Shown one piece after another: positions 24,005 to 32,291 of a DNA stretch of 38,258 bases; the stretch's first letter is position 1; each line of letters opens with the position of its first letter. The stretch lies in contig JANYGO010000122.1 in the NCBI GenBank assembly GCA_025362325.1, forward strand, positions 1-38,258, written 5' to 3'. This stretch comes from Cyanobacteriota bacterium. Lineage in GTDB: Bacteria > Cyanobacteriota > Cyanobacteriia > Cyanobacteriales > Microcoleaceae. A program made the position numbers and the translations under genes. Under the pieces are notes generated by a model. That model was not told the origin of the DNA. It saw only the letters and a list, made by a program, of their open reading frames with translations, and did no database searches.

Positions 24005-25498
24005 ATGTCAGCGCGCATTTTATCATTCTTGGAGTTTTTCAAATCTCGTTTGTCTAGGCAAATAGCTTTGTGGGTATTTGCTAGCATTCTTGTCATAGAG
24101 GGAATTATTTTAGTTCCCTCTTATTTTCGGCGCGAAAATGAACTTTTAACTCAACTGGAACAGCTATCTCGGACGACTGTTGATTCCCTTGAGTTTTTGC
24201 TCGCACAAGATGTTTCCGATCGCACTTTGTTTCAAGAAGAAGTAAAAAATATTACTAAGGATTCTCAAGTAGTCTTAGGACTATCTATTTATCAAGCTAA
24301 CGGTGAATTAATATATACACTTGGCGAACCGCCAGAAATCAGTTTACAGCAACTAAAAAAAGCTCGTATAGTTCACAAGCACAATTTCGATCGCAATCGC
24401 TACGATGTTGCTTGGACGGAGCGACATTTGGGAGGCGATTACATCTTAATTGTTCGCCACGATGCGTCCACCGTTCAACCGGAACTTTACGCATTTATCG
24501 GGCGAATTGCTGTTCTAGTCATCATTATATCAGCCTTTGTCACTTCTGTGACTATGTTCTTTTTAGGGGTGACAGTAATTGCACCTATCTTGAGACTGCG
24601 CGATGACTTGATCGCTGCAGGAGACGCTTTGAGCAAAGATCGAGAAAAACCTGATTTCTACTCTCTGTCTGTCAAGCGCGATGACGAGTTGGGAGAACTC
24701 ATGGTCGCATTCAATCAAATGTTTCACCGAGTCTACAAGGAAATCGCACAGCGGAAAGAAGCTGAGGAAATATTGCGCGCCGAACAAGAAAAGTCGGAAC
24801 GTTTACTGCTAAATATTTTACCCGAAATGATTGCCGATCGCCTAAAACAAGGACAGATCAATATTGCCGACGGATTTGCCGAGGTTACGGTGCTGTTTGC
24901 TGACATTGTGGGCTTTACCGAAATATCCTCCCGCACGTCTCCGCAAGAATTAGTCGAATTGCTGAACAAAATATTTTCAGCTTTCGATTGCCTAAGCGAG
25001 AAATACGGCTTGGAAAAAATTAAGACGATCGGCGACAATTATATGGTAGCAGGCGGTTTGCCGCTTCCCTGTAAAAATCATGCAGAATCTATTGCCGAAA
25101 TGGCGATCGAAATGCAGCAAGAAATTATGAAATTTCGCGACGAATGCGGCGAACCTCTCAACATCCGCATTGGCATTAATACTGGGCCTGTTGTCGCAGG
25201 TGTTATCGGCACTAAAAAGTTTATTTACGATTTGTGGGGAGATGCGGTGAATACAGCAAGTCGCATGGAATCCCAGGGACTTCCAGGTAAAATTCAAGTG
25301 AGCAACTCAACTTATGAGTTGCTGTGCGATAAGTATGTGTTGGAAAAACGCGGTAAGATTAATGTTAAAGGTAAAGGAGCAATGACTACTTATTTGCTGA
25401 TTGGCAGAAAAAAGTTAAGTGACAAATTTAACTATCGCCCGGAATCCCCCGATATGGCGGCAGAGGTTGCAGCGCAGCCGCCCGGAGCACCAAATTAG
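24005..25498 (+). CDS. Class III adenylate cyclase with HAMP and extracytoplasmic sensor
   Basis: A 497-aa paralogue of the preceding cyclase. Membrane segment about 21-40, an extracytoplasmic sensor of about 120 residues (dCache/sCache-like: VVLGLSIYQANGELIYTLGE), a second membrane segment about 163-188, HAMP about 190-245 (VIAPILRLRDDLIAAGDAL, DELGELMVAFNQM), a short coil and the cyclase domain. FADIVGFT, EKIKTIGDNYM, YDLWGDAVN and NTASRM are all present, again the ATP-type residues. From LLLNILPE to the end the two proteins are very similar, while their sensors are unrelated, so the pair arose by duplication with sensor exchange. The C-terminal tail is Pro/Ala-rich. Start ATG 24005. Confidence 0.9.
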   Translation: MSARILSFLEFFKSRLSRQIALWVFASILVIEGIILVPSYFRRENELLTQLEQLSRTTVDSLEFLLAQDVSDRTLFQEEVKNITKDSQVVLGLSIYQANGELIYTLGEPPEISLQQLKKARIVHKHNFDRNRYDVAWTERHLGGDYILIVRHDASTVQPELYAFIGRIAVLVIIISAFVTSVTMFFLGVTVIAPILRLRDDLIAAGDALSKDREKPDFYSLSVKRDDELGELMVAFNQMFHRVYKEIAQRKEAEEILRAEQEKSERLLLNILPEMIADRLKQGQINIADGFAEVTVLFADIVGFTEISSRTSPQELVELLNKIFSAFDCLSEKYGLEKIKTIGDNYMVAGGLPLPCKNHAESIAEMAIEMQQEIMKFRDECGEPLNIRIGINTGPVVAGVIGTKKFIYDLWGDAVNTASRMESQGLPGKIQVSNSTYELLCDKYVLEKRGKINVKGKGAMTTYLLIGRKKLSDKFNYRPESPDMAAEVAAQPPGAPN

Positions 25499-25642
25499 AT
25501 TTTTTTTGTTAATGAACCGCGAAGACGCTAAGGACGCGAAGGAAGAAAAGAGAAGAGCAAAGAAGAAGGAAGAAAAAGTTGATATTTGAGTTATAATTGC
25601 TCTATTGGAATGCAAGTTAAGATTAGCTAAGAAGCAGAAGTG

Positions 25643-26947
25643 ATGACAAGTCAGAAAGATAATTCTTCGAGTTCACCAATTTGGCAGCCCTTCACGCAAA
25701 TGAAAACTGCTCCCCCGCCATTGAAGGTAATTAGCGGTAAAGGATCGCTGCTGGAACTGGAAGATGGGCGACAAATTCGTGACTGTATTTCAAGTTGGTG
25801 GGTGACGATTCATGGGCACAGTCATCCGGTTCTGGCTGAGGCTCTTTACGAACAAGCCAAAAAGTTAGAACACGTTATCTTTGCGGGATTTACTCACGAA
25901 CCTGCGCAGAAACTGGCAGATAAATTAATAATTCATACGCCTGATTCTTTAACGCGAATTTTTTTTTCTGACAATGGTTCGACTGCTGTTGAAGTTGCCC
26001 TAAAAATGGCGTTTCAATATTGGCTAAATATTGGAGAAACTAACCGCACTAGCTTTATTGGTTTTGAGGGAGGTTATCACGGTGATACTGTGGGCGCGAT
26101 GTCTGCTGGCAGAAGTTCGCTGTGGTGGGAACCTTTTGCACCTTTAATGTTTCCTGGGGATGTTGTGCCTTTTCCTGCGACTTTTGATGGCGATGAGGAG
26201 GTGGAAAGCAAGGAGGCGGCGAGTTTGGAGAAACTTGAGTCTTTGTTAAAACATGGGAATGGTTATGCAGGAATTTTTATCGAACCCTTGGTGCAAGGTT
26301 CTGCTGGAATGCGGATGTGCCGCCCTGAGTTTTTGCGGGCGATCGCACAAATGGCCCGCCAGTATAATGTATTGTTGATTTACGATGAAGTGATGACGGG
26401 TTTTGGGCGCACGGGCGAACTGTTTGCTTCGCTTAAATCTGGAACTGCACCGGATATCCTGTGTTTATCTAAGGGATTGTCTGGTGGCTGCTTGCCACTT
26501 TCTGTCACAATGGCATCGGAGGATATTTATCAAGCTTTCTGGCGAGATGAATCGGACAAAGCTTTTTATCACGGTCATTCTTACACCGGAAATCCCTTAG
26601 CTTGTGCGGTGAGTGTAGCATCCCTGGAGCTTTTGGAGCAAAATCCAAATATGTATGAAGGGATGGAAAAACTGCACCACAAATACCTGAATCAATGGCT
26701 GATAGATCATCCTAAACTCGAACGGATTCGGACTTGCGGCACCATTGCAGCAATGGATGTGAAAACCGAAAGCAGTTCCGGTTATTTTAATAACATCGGC
26801 CCTGTATTGAAAGCGCGATTTCTCGAAGCGGGCTTTTTGCTCCGCCCCTTGGGAAACACGCTCTATGTGATGCCTCCCTACTGCATTTCTCCTGATGAAT
26901 TAGAATCGATTTATCGGGTGATTCGTCAGGTTTTGGATACTCTGTAA
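25643..26947 (+). CDS. bioA: Adenosylmethionine-8-amino-7-oxononanoate aminotransferase
   Basis: A 434-aa PLP enzyme that makes 7,8-diaminononanoate from KAPA with SAM as amino donor, the antepenultimate step of biotin synthesis. Motifs: [16 protein letters not shown] (BioA-specific Trp-Trp), [43 protein letters not shown] and the PLP Lys in [10 protein letters not shown] near residue 280. The gene is followed 17 bases later by bioB, so they form an operon. ATG 25643 is used; a GTG directly before it is also possible. bioD and bioF are not in the window. Confidence 0.93.
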   Translation: MTSQKDNSSSSPIWQPFTQMKTAPPPLKVISGKGSLLELEDGRQIRDCISSWWVTIHGHSHPVLAEALYEQAKKLEHVIFAGFTHEPAQKLADKLIIHTPDSLTRIFFSDNGSTAVEVALKMAFQYWLNIGETNRTSFIGFEGGYHGDTVGAMSAGRSSLWWEPFAPLMFPGDVVPFPATFDGDEEVESKEAASLEKLESLLKHGNGYAGIFIEPLVQGSAGMRMCRPEFLRAIAQMARQYNVLLIYDEVMTGFGRTGELFASLKSGTAPDILCLSKGLSGGCLPLSVTMASEDIYQAFWRDESDKAFYHGHSYTGNPLACAVSVASLELLEQNPNMYEGMEKLHHKYLNQWLIDHPKLERIRTCGTIAAMDVKTESSSGYFNNIGPVLKARFLEAGFLLRPLGNTLYVMPPYCISPDELESIYRVIRQVLDTL

Positions 26948-26964
26948 ACCCTTTAATTTTAGTA

Positions 26965-28032
26965 ATGAATTTACCCAATTGGAACGATTTGGCTGATGAC
27001 GCGCTGGCGGGAAAATGTCTCTCTCGCGAGCAATCTTTGGCCGTATTGCGCGCGCCGGATGAGGTTTTGCTGGAACAACTAAACGCAGCTTATCGGGTGC
27101 GCCGCCACTACTGGGGAAACCGCGTCAGATTGCACTATTTGTTAAATGCTCAAAGTGGCCTTTGTCCTGAAGATTGCCATTATTGTTCTCAGTCGAAAAT
27201 TTCAACTGCGGAAATTGAGAAATATCCGCTTTTAGCTAAGGAGAAAATTCTGGATGCGGCCCAACGTGCAGCAGATTTAAAAGCTGGTACGTTTTGTTTG
27301 GTGATTTCTGGCCGCCAACCTAGCGCATCTACTTTCGATCGCGTTTTGGATGCTGTAGAAACCGTCAAGGCAAATCATAACCTGAAAATCTGTGCTTGTT
27401 TGGGGTTGTTGACCGAGGAGCAAACTCACCGTTTGGCTAAGGCTGGAGTCGATCGCGTAAATCACAATCTCAACACTTCCGAATCATACCACACGGACAT
27501 CTGCACGACTCACACTTTTGGCGATCGCGTCGAAACCGTCGAAAACGTCAAAGCAGCCGGAATCACCACTTGTTCGGGCGGTATTTTGGGGATGGGCGAA
27601 TCGGATGATGATGCGATCGATTTAGCGCTGTCGTTGCGGAATTTGGGCGTTACGAGCGTCCCAGTCAACTTTTTTATTCCAATCCCCGGAACGCCCTTTG
27701 CCGAGGTTAATCGCTTAAATCCCCGCCAATGTTTGCGGATTCTCTGCTTGTTCCGATTTTTGCTTCCCAGCCAAGAAATTCGGATTGCTGGGGGACGGGA
27801 AGTGCATTTGCGTTCGCTGCAACCTCTGGGACTCTACGCGGCTAATTCGATCTTTGTGGGCGATTATCTCACAACTCCCGGACAAAGTGCCAATCAAGAT
27901 TGGGATATGATTCGAGATGCGGGATTTGCGATCGAATCTCCCGAAGATCAGGGATTTGCGATCGAATCCCCCGAAGATAAGACGGCGGTTGAAACCGCGT
28001 CTACACAAACAAAACCCGCCGACGCGGGTTGA
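26965..28032 (+). CDS. bioB: Biotin synthase with repeat-derived C-terminus
   Basis: A 355-aa radical-SAM enzyme that inserts sulfur into dethiobiotin. The cluster motif is C67-PED-C71-HY-C74 in [13 protein letters not shown]. Other BioB parts: [30 protein letters not shown] and [29 protein letters not shown] (in parts). The normal C-terminus ends about residue 320 (DWDMIRDAG). The last 35 residues are encoded by repeats: two tandem copies of GFAIESPED(Q/K), then [15 protein letters not shown], translated from the GGCGGTTGAAACCGCG repeat. The stop codon lies at the start of the next repeat copy. The extension should be harmless if disordered. Start ATG 26965; second gene of the bioAB operon. 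Confidence 0.92.
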   Translation: MNLPNWNDLADDALAGKCLSREQSLAVLRAPDEVLLEQLNAAYRVRRHYWGNRVRLHYLLNAQSGLCPEDCHYCSQSKISTAEIEKYPLLAKEKILDAAQRAADLKAGTFCLVISGRQPSASTFDRVLDAVETVKANHNLKICACLGLLTEEQTHRLAKAGVDRVNHNLNTSESYHTDICTTHTFGDRVETVENVKAAGITTCSGGILGMGESDDDAIDLALSLRNLGVTSVPVNFFIPIPGTPFAEVNRLNPRQCLRILCLFRFLLPSQEIRIAGGREVHLRSLQPLGLYAANSIFVGDYLTTPGQSANQDWDMIRDAGFAIESPEDQGFAIESPEDKTAVETASTQTKPADAG

Positions 28033-28078
28033 AGATAAGACGGCGGTTGAAACCGCGTCTACACAAACGATGTCCGCC
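27921..28078. repeat. 30-bp tandem repeat followed by duplicated repeat units at the bioB 3' end
   Basis: 27921-27950 and 27951-27980 are nearly identical 30-mers starting GGGATTTGCGATCGAATC. Then a 38-bp sequence that includes ACGGCGGTTGAAACCGCG is present at 27973-28010 and again at 28031-28068, 20 bases apart. The first copy is inside the bioB reading frame and the second contains its stop codon region. Confidence 0.85.
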
Positions 28079-28117
28079 TCCGCGATGTAAAGAAAATAAC
28101 ATATTTTCACCGCAAAT

Positions 28118-28176
28118 TCTTCAACCCCTCTGAGCTCGGGTTTTGTCTGTGTAGACGCGAATTCCATTCGCCCGGT
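28118..28176. repeat. Degenerate repeat unit upstream of the methyltransferase gene
   Basis: TTCTTCAACCCCTCTGAGCT followed by TTTTGTCTGTGTAGACGCGAATTCCATTCGCCCGG resembles the right half of the 30415-30487 element (TTCTTCAACCCGCTCCCG ... GTGTAGACGCGG), with a different closing hairpin GCGAATTCCATTCGC. Confidence 0.5.
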
Positions 28177-28218
28177 ATTCTTGAATTAACCAATCTCAAA
28201 TAATATCAGAGGGAAATT

Positions 28219-28830
28219 ATGGACAAACGCGAAGAAATTACGATCGCAGAATACCAGACAAGCGCCGAATCTTTCCGAGAAGGAACATGGCATCACGACG
28301 TATCCCAAAATCGCGACGCACTGACCGCTGCCATGCCCCGCAATCCCGGTAAAATTCTCGATATAGGATGCGGGCCTGGACGGGATTTAGTAGCCTTCAA
28401 GAGCCAAAGACATACAGTTGTAGGCTTAGATGCAACTCCGGCTTTTGTCGAAATAGCAAAGAAGTTATCGGGATGCGAAGTTTGGCAGCAATCTTTTCTG
28501 AATTTAAATTTACCAAATGCAGAATTTGACGGTATTTTTGCCAATGCTTCGATGATTCATGTTCCCAGCGACAAGATGGTGAAAGTGCTGCAAGATTTGC
28601 ACAAAGCCTTAGTTATTGGCGGTGCAATTGTGATGTCAATGTGCCGGGGAAATTGGGAAGGCTACGACGAGCGGCCGACGGGAAAACGCTATACTGCGGG
28701 ATGGGAATATGAAACTTTAGCGCCTTGTTTGGAACAAGCGGGATTTGCAATTGTGAATCACTACTATCGCCCGCCCGGTTTGCCGCGCGAAGCTCAATCT
28801 TGGGTAGTAATGGTGGGTAGAAAGATCTAG
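28219..28830 (+). CDS. Class I SAM-dependent methyltransferase
   Basis: A 203-aa protein with motif I ILDIGCGPGRDLVAF, the acidic strand-2 end VVGLDATPAFVEIAK, motif NLPNAEFDGIFANASMIHVP and the LVIGGAIVMSMCRG strand. It is a Methyltransf_11/25-type enzyme of unknown substrate. A good ribosome binding site AGAGGG lies 5 bases before ATG 28219. The next gene, an SDR-like protein, follows 52 bases later on the same strand and may be co-transcribed. No membrane segment or signal peptide. Confidence 0.85.
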   Translation: MDKREEITIAEYQTSAESFREGTWHHDVSQNRDALTAAMPRNPGKILDIGCGPGRDLVAFKSQRHTVVGLDATPAFVEIAKKLSGCEVWQQSFLNLNLPNAEFDGIFANASMIHVPSDKMVKVLQDLHKALVIGGAIVMSMCRGNWEGYDERPTGKRYTAGWEYETLAPCLEQAGFAIVNHYYRPPGLPREAQSWVVMVGRKI

Positions 28831-28882
28831 GGCGATCCGCCACAGTATAATAAAAATTGTTGTGAATTCCAGGCACTAAATA

Positions 28883-29560
28883 ATGACCGATAAATTCCAT
28901 GTTTTTTTAGCGGGTGCTAGTCGAGGCGTTGGCTTAGAAATCGCGAAATGTTTGGTAGCACAAAATATGCAAGTAACTGCACTTTTGCGATCGCCCGCGA
29001 ACCGCACAGAACTAGAAGCAATGGGCATCAAAGTCATGAATGGCGATGCTTTGGACGCTGCGGCTGTCGAAGCTGCGATGGCTGGCGGCGAACCAATTCA
29101 TGCCGTAATCAGCACCGTTGGCGGCTTGCCCAAAGATGGGGAAAGAGCCGATTATTTGGGCAACAAAAACTTGATTGATGCTGCCGTGAAAGCGGGCGTG
29201 CAAAAGTTTATTTTAGTCTCATCCATCGGTAGCGGTAACACTGCCGCCGCTTTGCCGCCGCAAGCTTTAGAAACTTTGCGCCCGGTGTTAATTGAAAAGG
29301 AAAAAGCCGAAAATCATTTGATAGCAAGCGGGATGATTTATACTGTGATTCGTCCGGGCGGATTGAAATCGGAACCTGCAACGGGTAATGGTGTTTTAAC
29401 AGAAGATTGTCGAGTTGCGGGAACTATTCACCGGGCGGATGTCGCGCAGCTAGTTTGTCAGTGTTTAGTTTCTGATGCTGCTAATCATAAAGTTTTGTCG
29501 GCGGTTGACAAGCAAATGGTTTATGGCAATCTAGAATATCAGGTATTAGGCTTGGAATAA
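28883..29560 (+). CDS. Atypical SDR / NAD(P)H-binding protein
   Basis: A 225-aa Rossmann-fold protein. The nucleotide loop is FLAGASRGVGLEIAK, followed by VTALLRSPANRTELEAMGI with Arg suited to NADP, then VMNGDALDAAAVEAAM, AVISTVGG and FILVSSIGSGN, where the Ser-rich segment replaces the classical Tyr-x-x-x-Lys. VIRPGGLKSEP closes the fold. This is the SDR_a5 / NmrA-like group, which can be reductases or redox sensors. It lies 52 bases after a methyltransferase gene. Start ATG 28883. Substrate unknown. Confidence 0.85.
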   Translation: MTDKFHVFLAGASRGVGLEIAKCLVAQNMQVTALLRSPANRTELEAMGIKVMNGDALDAAAVEAAMAGGEPIHAVISTVGGLPKDGERADYLGNKNLIDAAVKAGVQKFILVSSIGSGNTAAALPPQALETLRPVLIEKEKAENHLIASGMIYTVIRPGGLKSEPATGNGVLTEDCRVAGTIHRADVAQLVCQCLVSDAANHKVLSAVDKQMVYGNLEYQVLGLE

Positions 29561-29565
29561 TACCG

Positions 29566-29697
29566 GGCGGTTGAAACCGCGCCGACACAGACACTCACGC
29601 GACGGGAGCGGGTTAAAGAATTGACCGTTAAAACACGTTATATTCTCTTCGTCGGCGTCCGGCGGACATTGTTTGTGTAGTCGCGGTTTCAACCGCC
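29566..29697. repeat. Composite 132-bp element with perfect 16-bp inverted ends
   Basis: GGCGGTTGAAACCGCG (29566-29581) is exactly complementary to CGCGGTTTCAACCGCC (29682-29697). Each end is also a small hairpin. The inside contains ACTCACGCGACGGGAGCGGG and TTCGTCGGCGTCCGGCGGAC. This is the most complete copy of the family in the window. Confidence 0.85.
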
Positions 29698-29704
29698 GTC
29701 TTAT

Positions 29705-30253
29705 CTACGATCGCCCGAAAGGTTTAATCAACGATCGCCCGTTAGCGAAGCCCTCGAAGTGGATCGCCCAATCCAACACCAAACGCGCGATCGCAAATAA
29801 TATCACACTCTCAACGCCAACCACCGCAAACGGCAATAACTCCTGTGGGGCGGGCATCTTGCCCGCCTCAAAAGAAAGTCCCGCCTCCAAAGACAATCCA
29901 GCATCCAACTGTCCAAAAGCGCGCACCAGCCCAAAAGCCAACACCACACCAGATTTAAGGTGCGGGTTAGTATCGCGGCGGATAGCGTAGCGGTAGGTAA
30001 CGCCGAACAAAAAACCGCCCAAAAGCGCCATCACTCCTCTGAAGGCAAAATTTAGGTCAATTGCCCTTACCTGCAAACTCGCCAGAGAATCCCACCTATG
30101 AGCCAGAATTAAGGTGTTAACAAGGGCGATCGCCCCAAAACCAAGAAACACCGAAAAAGCAGCAACACTCCCTGCTTTCAAAGATTCTAGCCGTTCAGCC
30201 ACACTAAAATTTGACGAATCCTTCACAGCACCTTCATTCCAAAAATGGCTCAA
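29705..30253 (-). CDS. Membrane protein of unknown function with repeat-derived insertion
   Basis: A 182-aa protein with an N-terminal cytoplasmic part and four hydrophobic segments: SVFLGFGAIALVNTLIL, GVMALLGGFLFGVTYRYAI, GVVLAFGLVRAFGQL and AVVGVESVILFAIARLVLDW. A conserved-looking YRYAIRRDTNPHLKSG sits between segments. I recall similar proteins in cyanobacteria without a function. Residues about 118-140 (LSLEAGLSFEAGKMPAPQE) come from an intergenic-type repeat (GGGGCGGGCATCTTGCCCGCC on the plus strand) inserted in frame between two membrane segments. The probable start is TTG 30253; no ATG fits better. It is divergent from petN, 55 bases away. Confidence 0.7.
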   Translation of the reverse strand: MSHFWNEGAVKDSSNFSVAERLESLKAGSVAAFSVFLGFGAIALVNTLILAHRWDSLASLQVRAIDLNFAFRGVMALLGGFLFGVTYRYAIRRDTNPHLKSGVVLAFGLVRAFGQLDAGLSLEAGLSFEAGKMPAPQELLPFAVVGVESVILFAIARLVLDWAIHFEGFANGRSLIKPFGRS

Positions 30254-30308
30254 ATTAAATTATCATAAGGGTTGGAGTCACTTTGTACAGTTCGTTCAGT
30301 AAATAGCT

Positions 30309-30398
30309 ATGGATATTTTGTCACTCGGTTGGGTTTCGGTGCTAGTTTTGTTCTCCTTCTCAATTTCAATGGTGATTTGGGGCCGCAACGGTTTCTAG
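30309..30398 (+). CDS. petN: Cytochrome b6f complex subunit PetN
   Basis: A 29-codon gene that is easily missed. The protein starts [15 protein letters not shown] and ends [12 protein letters not shown], which is nearly the universal PetN sequence. It is a single membrane helix that stabilises the dimeric cytochrome b6f complex in the thylakoid. ATG 30309 to TAG 30398. The spacing to the divergent membrane protein gene is 55 bases, which must include its promoter. A composite repeat starts 17 bases after the stop and may end the transcript. Confidence 0.95.
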   Translation: MDILSLGWVSVLVLFSFSISMVIWGRNGF

Positions 30399-30414
30399 AT
30401 CCCAAATAAGATGT

Positions 30415-30487
30415 ACGGTTGAAACCGCCCGTTCTTCAACCCGCTCCCGTCGCGTGAGTGTTTGTGTAGACGCGGTTTCAACCGCCG
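30415..30487. repeat. GGCGGTTGAAACCGCG family, short element with inverted ends
   Basis: ACGGTTGAAACCGC on the left and GCGGTTTCAACCGCC on the right enclose TTCAACCCGCTCCCGTCGCG and GTGTTTGTGTAGACG, the reverse of the left half of the 29566-29697 element. An internally deleted form. Confidence 0.75.
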
Positions 30488-30536
30488 AGTCTTTTAAATC
30501 CTATTTAACAAAATCTAAATAAGCTTAATTCCAAAC

Positions 30537-31136
30537 ATGACAGCAAAAAAAATATTAATGTTAGTCGGCGACTTTGTAGAAGACTACGAAGTAATGGTAC
30601 CATTCCAAGCACTGCAAATGGTAGGTCACACCGTCCACGCAGTCTGCCCCGACAAAGCGGCTGGCCAAACAATTCGCACCGCAATTCACGACTTTGAAGG
30701 CGACCAAACCTACAGCGAAAAACCCGGTCACAACTTTACTTTAAATGCGAGTTTTGATGAAATCAACCCCGCCGATTACGATGCTTTAATTATCCCCGGA
30801 GGACGAGCCCCAGAATACATCCGCCTCAACCACAAAGTGCTGCAAATTACCCGCTACTTTGCCAACAGCAAAAAGCCGATCGCATCTATTTGTCACGGCT
30901 TGCAAGTCCTCACAGCCGCCGGTGTGCTCGAAGGCAAACGCTGCACCGCGTACCCGGCTTGCAGCCCCGACATACTCCGCGCTGGCGGCAAATATACCGA
31001 AGTTCCCGTTACCGAAGCAGTAGTCGATGGCAACTTAGTCACAGCCCCCGCGTGGCCGGCTCATCCTAACTGGTTAGCTGAATTTCTGAAAGTTTTGGGA
31101 ACAAAGATCGAACATTCAGAGAAAGTTGAAGTATGA
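30537..31136 (+). CDS. DJ-1/PfpI family protein
   Basis: A 199-aa protein of the DJ-1/PfpI superfamily. The nucleophile is Cys119 in [10 protein letters not shown] (nucleophile elbow), with the family acid in FVEDYE (Glu15 or Glu18) and [15 protein letters not shown] forming the glutamine-amidotransferase-like fold. C-terminal: [15 protein letters not shown]. Members are glyoxalases, deglycase-like or stress proteins; which applies is not readable. The next gene, DUF167, overlaps its stop by four bases (ATGA), so the two are translationally coupled. Start ATG 30537. Confidence 0.88.
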   Translation: MTAKKILMLVGDFVEDYEVMVPFQALQMVGHTVHAVCPDKAAGQTIRTAIHDFEGDQTYSEKPGHNFTLNASFDEINPADYDALIIPGGRAPEYIRLNHKVLQITRYFANSKKPIASICHGLQVLTAAGVLEGKRCTAYPACSPDILRAGGKYTEVPVTEAVVDGNLVTAPAWPAHPNWLAEFLKVLGTKIEHSEKVEV

Positions 31137-31387
31137 CCATTTTCACAGTCAAAGTTAAGCCGAATTCCAAGCAGCAAAGCATCGAAGAGCAATCCGACGG
31201 CAGCCTCAAAGTACATCTCAAATCGCCGCCCGTGGATGGAAAAGCCAATCAAGAATTAATCGTGCTGTTGGCGAAAAAGCTTAAAGTGCCTAAATCTGCG
31301 ATCGCGATTAAATCCGGTTTGTCCTCCAAAAACAAACTTGTAGAAATTGCGATCGAACCTGCAACTTATACCAATTCTAAAACATAG
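31133..31387 (+). CDS. DUF167 (YggU-like) protein
   Basis: An 84-aa protein with the DUF167 pattern: [14 protein letters not shown] at the start, [19 protein letters not shown] in the centre and the basic [12 protein letters not shown] at the end. Fold known from YggU as a small alpha/beta protein, function unknown. The start ATG is inside the stop of the DJ-1 gene (ATGA). The right end runs to the border of the MITE-like element at 31386, which begins two bases before the end of the gene, so the TAG stop is provided partly by the element's TA target and first base. Confidence 0.88.
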   Translation: MTIFTVKVKPNSKQQSIEEQSDGSLKVHLKSPPVDGKANQELIVLLAKKLKVPKSAIAIKSGLSSKNKLVEIAIEPATYTNSKT

Positions 31388-31624
31388 GGAAACGGCACGG
31401 CCCAAAGCCGTGTCAACTTGATCTGCGAACGTAGTCACAGACTGCTGTTTACCGCCGAGGCCAGATCCCCCTCGCATCAAGAAAGGTTGTAGGGGGACTT
31501 TGAGAAGAGTCTTGTCCCCCCCTTGGTTCGGGGGGCGCCGGGGGGATCTGGGCCTCGGCTACAAACAGCAGTCTGTGACTACGTTTGACGTTAAGTTGAG
31601 ACTAATGGACAATGCCGTTTCCCT
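31386..31624. mobile_element. MITE-like element, 239 bp, TA-flanked, nested inverted repeats
   Basis: Outer ends AGGGAAACGGCA (31386-31397) and TGCCGTTTCCCT (31613-31624) are perfect complements. An inner perfect 23-bp pair lies at 31428-31450 and 31563-31585 (ACGTAGTCACAGACTGCTGT and its complement). The core is a C/G-rich hairpin. If the ends are taken as GGGAAACGGCA, the flanks are TA on both sides, as in IS630/Tc1-type insertions. No transposase is encoded. A decayed relative is at 18786-19017. Confidence 0.75.
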
Positions 31625-31736
31625 ACAGATGCTCGCCTTTTCCATAATCAGTATTAACAGCAAATCTATCTAAAGATGGATTCAGACTCAGCTTTTAATT
31701 TATACAGTAGTAGTTGTAGGATTAAGATAAAAAATA
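31388..31736. other. Intergenic region between the DUF167 and CsbD genes
   Basis: 349 bases, of which 31388-31624 is the MITE-like element. The remaining 112 bases before the CsbD gene are AT-rich and should hold its promoter; I see no clear boxes. Confidence 0.55.
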
Positions 31737-31925
31737 ATGAGCATTGAAAATAGAGTCGAAGCAACAGCTAAAAATATTGAAGGCAAAATCCAAGAAGCTG
31801 TGAGCGAAGTTACAGGCGATCAAAAAGATAAATTAGAAGGTCAAGCCAAGCAGGACGAAGCCTCAGCTATTCACATGAAAGAAGACCTCAAAGATAAAGC
31901 AAAAGAGATCGTAGACAAAGCTTAG
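31737..31925 (+). CDS. CsbD family protein
   Basis: A 62-aa, highly charged, Lys/Glu/Ala-rich protein: MSIENRVEATAKNIEGKIQE, then GDQKDKLEGQAKQDEA. This is the CsbD family, small stress-induced proteins that in Bacillus and enterobacteria are under general stress control. It is predicted to be disordered or helical and cytoplasmic. It is followed by a strong intrinsic terminator 35 bases after the stop, so it is a single-gene transcript. Start ATG 31737. Confidence 0.9.
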   Translation: MSIENRVEATAKNIEGKIQEAVSEVTGDQKDKLEGQAKQDEASAIHMKEDLKDKAKEIVDKA

Positions 31926-31960
31926 TAACAGTATTCCCTAAAAGTTTCCTGCCTACTGAA

Positions 31961-31993
31961 TCCCGCAAACTGTGTGTTTGCGGGATTTTTTTT
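31961..31993 (+). terminator. Intrinsic terminator of the CsbD gene
   Basis: TCCCGCAAAC (31961-31970) and GTTTGCGGGA (31976-31985) form a perfect 10-bp stem with a five-base loop TGTGT, followed by eight T residues (31986-31993). It is the clearest terminator in the window. Confidence 0.93.
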
Positions 31994-32036
31994 AGATATC
32001 TTTTTCGGCGGTTATCAAAATTCTTGGTGGCAAAAT

Positions 32037-32291
32037 TCATCGGCCAACCGCCCCTACTGATTCTACTAACTCATAGTGTAAAAGCATTAATTTTGTGGCG
32101 GGAATTGTTTCCATTGCATAAGTTGTGCCATCTTGATGAGAAAATTCTACCTCAAAAGCACTGCCATCGAATTCCATCACCAGTGTTCCGACTTGTCCTT
32201 TATATAATTTAATGATTTGTTTTGTTTCAAAATGGGTTGCTTCTAAATCTTCAGTTAAAGCAACAATATCTAGGTCTTTAATTGTTTTCAT
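32037..32291 (-). CDS. DUF4926 domain protein
   Basis: An 84-aa protein starting MKTIKDLDIVALTEDLEATH, with IIKLYKGQVGTLVMEFDGSAFEVEF and a TTYAMETIPATKLMLL part. This pattern (DIVALTxD... GTVV... YEVEF... G) is that of DUF4926, a small SH3-like beta fold often found next to toxin-antitoxin type genes. No DUF6883 or other partner gene is adjacent. The last residues (ESVGAVGR) are encoded by a repeat copy (32005-32060) also present at 32591-32672, so the 3' end was captured from the repeat. Start ATG 32291. Confidence 0.82.
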   Translation of the reverse strand: MKTIKDLDIVALTEDLEATHFETKQIIKLYKGQVGTLVMEFDGSAFEVEFSHQDGTTYAMETIPATKLMLLHYELVESVGAVGR

